Shown: positions 56,578 through 64,000 of the stretch, one piece after another
Numbering within the stretch: position 1 is the first letter of the stretch
Layout: every line of letters begins with the position of its first letter
Assembly: GCF_022919115.1 (NCBI RefSeq)
Contig: NZ_CP095072.1
Coordinates: 1,922,001 to 1,986,000 of the forward strand
Source of the DNA: Gracilibacillus caseinilyticus
Lineage (GTDB): Bacteria > Bacillota > Bacilli > Bacillales > Amphibacillaceae
Direction of reading: 5' to 3'
DNA: 64,000 nt
The notes under the pieces: generated by a model
Told to the model about the DNA's origin: nothing
What the model saw: the letters and a program-made list of their open reading frames with translations, nothing else
Databases searched by the model: none
Made by a program: the position numbers and the translations under genes

Positions 56578-57207
56578 ATGAGTAAATTATTTGTTTTGGA
56601 TCATCCGTTAATTCAGCATAAGTTAACGTACATACGAAATAAAAACACGGGAACGAAAGAATTCCGAGCATTAGTAGACGAAGTGTCAACGTTAATGGCA
56701 TTTGAAATTACAAGGGACATGCCTCTTGAAGAAACAACGATCGAAACACCGGTCACACAAGCAACGACAAAAGTGATCAGCGGTAAGAAAATTGGATTAA
56801 TTCCAATCTTAAGAGCTGGATTAGGTATGGTGGACGGAATCTTGAAACTGATCCCAGCTGCGAAAGTAGGACATGTCGGCTTGTACCGTGATCCAGAAAC
56901 ATTAACACCAACTGAGTATTATATTAAATTGCCTTCAGATATAGAAGAACGTGAACTGATCGTAATTGACCCAATGCTAGCAACAGGCGGATCAGCAAAT
57001 GACGCGATCCACTCCTTGAAAAAGCGTGGCGCAACGAACATCAAATTAATGTGTCTGATTGCAGCACCAGAGGGGATAGAAGTCCTTCAAAAAGAACACC
57101 CTGACGTCGATATTTACTTAGGTGCACTAGATGAGAAACTGAACGAAAAAGGTTACATCGTGCCAGGATTAGGCGATGCAGGAGACCGATTGTTCGGAAC
57201 AAAATAA
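56578..57207 (+). CDS. upp: Uracil phosphoribosyltransferase
   Basis: Upp converts uracil and PRPP to UMP in pyrimidine salvage. The 209-residue protein has [40 protein letters not shown], the PRPP-binding [16 protein letters not shown] near residues 127-142 and the uracil-binding C-terminus [26 protein letters not shown] precedes the ATG. Confidence 0.97.
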   Translation: MSKLFVLDHPLIQHKLTYIRNKNTGTKEFRALVDEVSTLMAFEITRDMPLEETTIETPVTQATTKVISGKKIGLIPILRAGLGMVDGILKLIPAAKVGHVGLYRDPETLTPTEYYIKLPSDIEERELIVIDPMLATGGSANDAIHSLKKRGATNIKLMCLIAAPEGIEVLQKEHPDVDIYLGALDEKLNEKGYIVPGLGDAGDRLFGTK

Positions 57208-57216
57208 CAACCATCA

Positions 57217-57257
57217 AAACAACTGGAACCCAACTGCCGCGTTCTGGTTGTTTTTTT
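57217..57257 (+). terminator. Terminator of upp
   Basis: AACAACTGGAAC / GTTCTGGTTGTT, with one central mismatch, is followed by seven T. Confidence 0.85.
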
Positions 57258-57350
57258 ATCAGATAAAAACCTTGATTTTCTCCAACTCCTATACATATCT
57301 TTTCCTCCCCAAGCAAACAATACTCCTAACTAATGGAGGGAGTGCTTGTT

Positions 57351-59429
57351 GTGTCGTTTATTTTATCTTTATTTCTTTTCACATCTATACATACTCAACA
57401 GCCATTACCTTTTATTATAGAAGTAGAAGGCGATCCTCATCAGGTGGCAGAAGAAATTGAAACCTACCATCCAGGCGTTGAGATTTTAACGATTTATGAC
57501 ACGATTTTCAATGGCATAGCGATTAAAACAGATCCGAAAAACCTAGAAGAAATAAAAGAGAACAGCTACTTCAAACAAACGTATCCCGTTCAAAACTATC
57601 AAACCCAGCAAACCGCGGAGAATATTAATCAAAGCATCCCTTTCCTCATCCCGAACGAAACAGGCTATACAGGAGAAGGCGTCAAGGTTGGAGTGATTGA
57701 TACAGGCATTGATTATACCCACCCAGACCTGAAACCAAATTTCAAAGGTGGTTTTGACCTTGTTGATTTTGATAAAGATCCGATGGAAACGAAACCGGAT
57801 CAAGGCATTCCTACGCTGCATGGCAGTCATGTTGCAGGCATCATTGCTGCCAATGGCAAGATGAAAGGAATAGCCCCTGATGCCGAATTATATGCCTATC
57901 GTGCACTTGGGCCAGGTGGAACCGGGACATCTGTGCAGGTTATGGCTGCTATCGAAAAAGCGGTGAAAGATGGCATGGATATTATCAATTTATCCTTAGG
58001 TAATTCGATTAATGGTCCGGATTGGCCGACGAGTGTCGCGGTCAATCGTGCTGCCGAAGAAGGTGTGGCAGTCGTCATAGCAAATGGGAATACCGGTCCG
58101 GATTTATGGACAGTAGGATCTCCGGCAACAGCCGATCATGTGATCTCTGTCGGTGCATCGACACCAGCGATGGAATCTGCCTATTTATATGAAAGATTCC
58201 GTAACAAAAAAATTAAGATGTTACCGATGCAAGGCTCACCTGCATGGGATTTTGCCCGAGATATGAAGGTGACAAATGATCCAGATGAGATTGGACATGA
58301 CACCATTTTGATAATGGAGCGAGGCGAAATGCAATTTACGCAATTAGCCTATGAAGCACAAGAAAAAGGAGCCGCTGCTTTGCTGATTGCTAATAATGAA
58401 GAAGGAATCTTTCAAGGTGGAATTGACCCTAATATTTCGATTCCGGTAGCAGCGATAACCAAGAAAGATGGCGAATGGCTCAGGAATAATCCAGGCTACT
58501 TAAATCTCGAGTATCAGCATGTCCAGGATACAGTGACGGATTTTAGCTCCCGCGGACCTGTTACGGTCAACTGGGCGATTAAACCGGAAGTGGTAGCCCC
58601 AGGTGCAGCTATTCTCAGTACGGTGCCAGGTGGTTATCAGAAACTGAGTGGTACTAGCATGGCAGCTCCCCATGTTGCAGGTGTACTTGCCTTACTGAAG
58701 GAAGCTCATCCAGATTGGACACCAAAGCAATTAAAAGCTGCCTTGCTGACAACGGCTGATCCATTTCAGACTTTTGAACCAACGGCACAAGGAGCGGGAA
58801 AAGTAGATGCGAAGGAAGCAATTGAGACAGATACATTGATCTACCAATCCCTATTACGATTTGGCAAGATCGGAGACAAAAGCGAGCAGAAGCAAGACAC
58901 GCTGATTATCGAGAATATATCCGATCAGCCGAAAGAATACACCTTTCAACTGCCAGATCAGCAAAAAGCAGTCCACTTTCAGCTGCCACAATCTTTTACA
59001 TTACAACCACACGAAAAAAAAGAAGTAAAGGTGAAGGCGACGATCAGACCAAGTTTTATGGAAGAAACGATGAAGCAAAGCTATCTGTATCTCAATGACA
59101 CACCGATTCCATACATGTTCCTGTCAGATGAACATGAAATTCCAACAGCGATGGGGCTCGAGTTGTCCGTCACACCATTGGAAGCTGGCTATCATTATCA
59201 GCTCTATTTAGTAGAAGAGGCAGAGAAGTTAACGATAGACCTGTACGATCCACAAACCTTCGCGTATAAAACGACAATTGTCGAGCGTGAAGAACTGAAG
59301 CCAGGCGTAATAGAAGGGGATATTGAACTCGAAATAGACCTAAAAGGTCAATATATTGCTAATATTACGATTGAAACCAAAGATAATAAAACATTTCAAT
59401 ACCAGACTATTTGGGATGGAAGTAGTTAA
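57351..59429 (+). CDS. Secreted S8 serine protease (Vpr-like subtilase)
   Basis: The 692-residue subtilase has a short signal peptide (MSFILSLFLFTSIHT), an I9 inhibitor propeptide (about residues 20-85) and an S8 catalytic domain. Its Asp lies in GVIDTGIDYTHPD near 114, its His in LHGSHVAGI near 156 and its Ser in LSGTSMAAPHVAG near 433. A PA domain is inserted between His and Ser (about 285-385, with GAAALLIANNEEG). The C-terminal beta domain has no S-layer or LPxTG anchor. The GTG at 57351 follows GGAGGGAG. It takes the place of mnaA (yvyH) between upp and the atp operon of B. subtilis. Confidence 0.92.
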   Translation: MSFILSLFLFTSIHTQQPLPFIIEVEGDPHQVAEEIETYHPGVEILTIYDTIFNGIAIKTDPKNLEEIKENSYFKQTYPVQNYQTQQTAENINQSIPFLIPNETGYTGEGVKVGVIDTGIDYTHPDLKPNFKGGFDLVDFDKDPMETKPDQGIPTLHGSHVAGIIAANGKMKGIAPDAELYAYRALGPGGTGTSVQVMAAIEKAVKDGMDIINLSLGNSINGPDWPTSVAVNRAAEEGVAVVIANGNTGPDLWTVGSPATADHVISVGASTPAMESAYLYERFRNKKIKMLPMQGSPAWDFARDMKVTNDPDEIGHDTILIMERGEMQFTQLAYEAQEKGAAALLIANNEEGIFQGGIDPNISIPVAAITKKDGEWLRNNPGYLNLEYQHVQDTVTDFSSRGPVTVNWAIKPEVVAPGAAILSTVPGGYQKLSGTSMAAPHVAGVLALLKEAHPDWTPKQLKAALLTTADPFQTFEPTAQGAGKVDAKEAIETDTLIYQSLLRFGKIGDKSEQKQDTLIIENISDQPKEYTFQLPDQQKAVHFQLPQSFTLQPHEKKEVKVKATIRPSFMEETMKQSYLYLNDTPIPYMFLSDEHEIPTAMGLELSVTPLEAGYHYQLYLVEEAEKLTIDLYDPQTFAYKTTIVEREELKPGVIEGDIELEIDLKGQYIANITIETKDNKTFQYQTIWDGSS

Positions 59430-59589
59430 ATGAGCAATTTTCTGAAAAAAACGTTGTTTCGACACTCGAACGAATTGTCACAATTCTTTCGAAAAATATG
59501 AAAATTCAGTTGAAAGCTGTTATTAAAGGATTTTGATTACTGATGTGGATACTTGTCCGTTTATTTTTAGTTTTTGTGGTCAAAAGAGA

Positions 59590-59618
59590 TTGACATTAGA
59601 TTACCCCTATTGTATGCT
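59590..59618 (+). promoter_or_regulatory. Sigma-A promoter of the atp operon
   Basis: TTGACA (59590-59595), a 17-base spacer, TATGCT (59613-59618), about 130 bases before atpZ. The preceding 59430-59589 holds no terminator that I can see and no gene. Confidence 0.8.
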
Positions 59619-59748
59619 AATTTAGTGTGGATGATAAGGGTTTCAATACAGTGGCAAAAATCTATCTGTAAGGAAATGTTATATGCACATGTAAGATTTT
59701 CTTCCTTTGTACATACGTAACAAAATGTGCGGAATTAGGAGTGAATAG

Positions 59749-59970
59749 ATGTCACCACCTAAGAAAAGTCCCTATCATGGTTTGGCAGTATATTCGGCGA
59801 TTTTGTCACAACTTGTCGGAGCGCCACTTATAGGCTTATTCATTGGAAGATTTATAGACAAACATTTATCCACATCACCACTTTTTTTATTAATCGGACT
59901 CTTTATCGGTTTAGGAGCCGGGTTATACGGAATGTTCCATTTTCTTAGAGAGTTAACGGGAGACGAATGA
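59749..59970 (+). CDS. atpZ: ATP synthase accessory protein AtpZ
   Basis: This 73-residue protein has two transmembrane helices (about residues 14-34 and 44-64) and the AtpZ/AtpI-family motif GLFIGRFIDKHLSTSPLFLL. AtpZ has been linked to Mg2+ supply and ATP-synthase assembly in alkaliphilic Bacillus; B. subtilis lacks it. Its stop overlaps the next gene. A TTATCCACA DnaA-box match lies inside the gene. Confidence 0.88.
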   Translation: MSPPKKSPYHGLAVYSAILSQLVGAPLIGLFIGRFIDKHLSTSPLFLLIGLFIGLGAGLYGMFHFLRELTGDE

Positions 59971-59972
59971 TA

Positions 59973-61348
<1,376 letters not shown>

Positions 61349-61366
61349 TAGTTTTAGATGAAATAG

Positions 61367-61401
61367 AATGGCGGAGTTCGTCGATGACAATCTTCGCCAT
61401 T
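61367..61401 (+). other. Intercistronic hairpin between atpE and atpF
   Basis: AATGGCGgAG / CTtCGCCATT forms a stem with one internal mismatch and a 15-base loop in the 172-base gap between atpE and atpF. There is no strong T-run, so it is more likely an mRNA stability or processing element than a full terminator. Confidence 0.55.
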
Positions 61402-61475
61402 CGTTTATGGAAATTTATTTATTGTTAACTGGCATAGATGTGCCATTGTGCAACGAATTTGAATACAGAATGTAA

Positions 61476-62587
<1,112 letters not shown>

Positions 62588-62602
62588 GAACGATAGGGGT
62601 GA

Positions 62603-64000
<1,398 letters not shown>

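Noticed and set aside
59866..59876. DnaA-box cluster at the start of the atp operon
   Set aside because: Only one exact TTATCCACA (in atpZ) plus scattered one-mismatch boxes near 59543 and 59627; not a dense cluster.

Overview
The window is chromosomal DNA from a spore-forming Bacillaceae bacterium. Gene order closely follows the Bacillus subtilis segment ywdI-gerQ-hemQ-pta-lipL-ywfO-ywgA-ywhB-ywhD-pbpG-speEB-ywiB-argS-rpoE-pyrG-spo0F-fbaA-murA-rho-rpmE-tdk-prfA-prmC-spoIIR-ywlB-ywlC-mntP-ywlE-rpiB-ywlG-glyA-upp-atp. Sporulation genes (gerQ, pbpG, spo0F, spoIIR) are present. The protein sequences resemble halotolerant genera of the Oceanobacillus/Virgibacillus/Gracilibacillus group, but I cannot fix the genus from the sequence alone.

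Layout. 1-9.4 kb: the start of an RND efflux permease, an M29 aminopeptidase, a membrane acyltransferase, a fructosamine-kinase-like protein, an NSS transporter, ywdI/ywdK, a small kinase-like protein and a small membrane protein. 9.4-15.3 kb: gerQ, hemQ, pta, a frameshifted NERD-domain gene, menC, lipL. 15.4-19.7 kb: ktrAB behind a c-di-AMP (ydaO) riboswitch, then a patch of decay holding an internally deleted cation-efflux gene, a ferritin-like gene, a 54-residue four-cysteine protein and a truncated DUF421 gene. 19.9-31.3 kb: ywfO, ywgA, ywhB, ywhD, pbpG, speEB, an AimR-like TPR protein, ywiB, argS. 32.7-43 kb: cardiolipin synthase, a P-loop protein, rpoE, pyrG with its CTP-sensing leader, spo0F, fbaA, murA, rho and a type-B L31. 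44-57.2 kb: tdk, two orphan ORFs, then the prfA-prmC-spoIIR-ywlB-ywlC-mntP-ywlE-MCP-rpiB-ywlG-glyA series and upp. 57.3-64 kb: a secreted subtilase and the F-type ATP synthase operon atpZIBEFHA, cut off inside atpA.

The genes cover core functions: ATP synthesis (atp, pta, fbaA), translation (argS, prfA, prmC, L31, tsaC), nucleotide supply (pyrG, upp, tdk, glyA), polyamines (speE, speB), cell wall (murA, pbpG) and sporulation. Regulation visible in the DNA includes the riboswitch, the pyrG reiterative-transcription attenuator, a long rho leader, a cre-like site before fbaA, a hairpin that hides the mntP ribosome-binding site, and a DnaA-box cluster beside ywlC.

The least explained material is between genes. 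A large composite inverted-repeat family has about six copies (12.2, 22.2, 32.0, 37.2, 43.3 and 56.1 kb). A hairpin family with a conserved GTTTG loop has three copies (22.8, 26.2 and 46.0 kb). There are tandem arrays of about 51-54 bp (3.7 kb, and eleven units at 31.4 kb), and six TGGCCA boxes at 21-22 bp spacing that run out of a broken gene into the menC leader.
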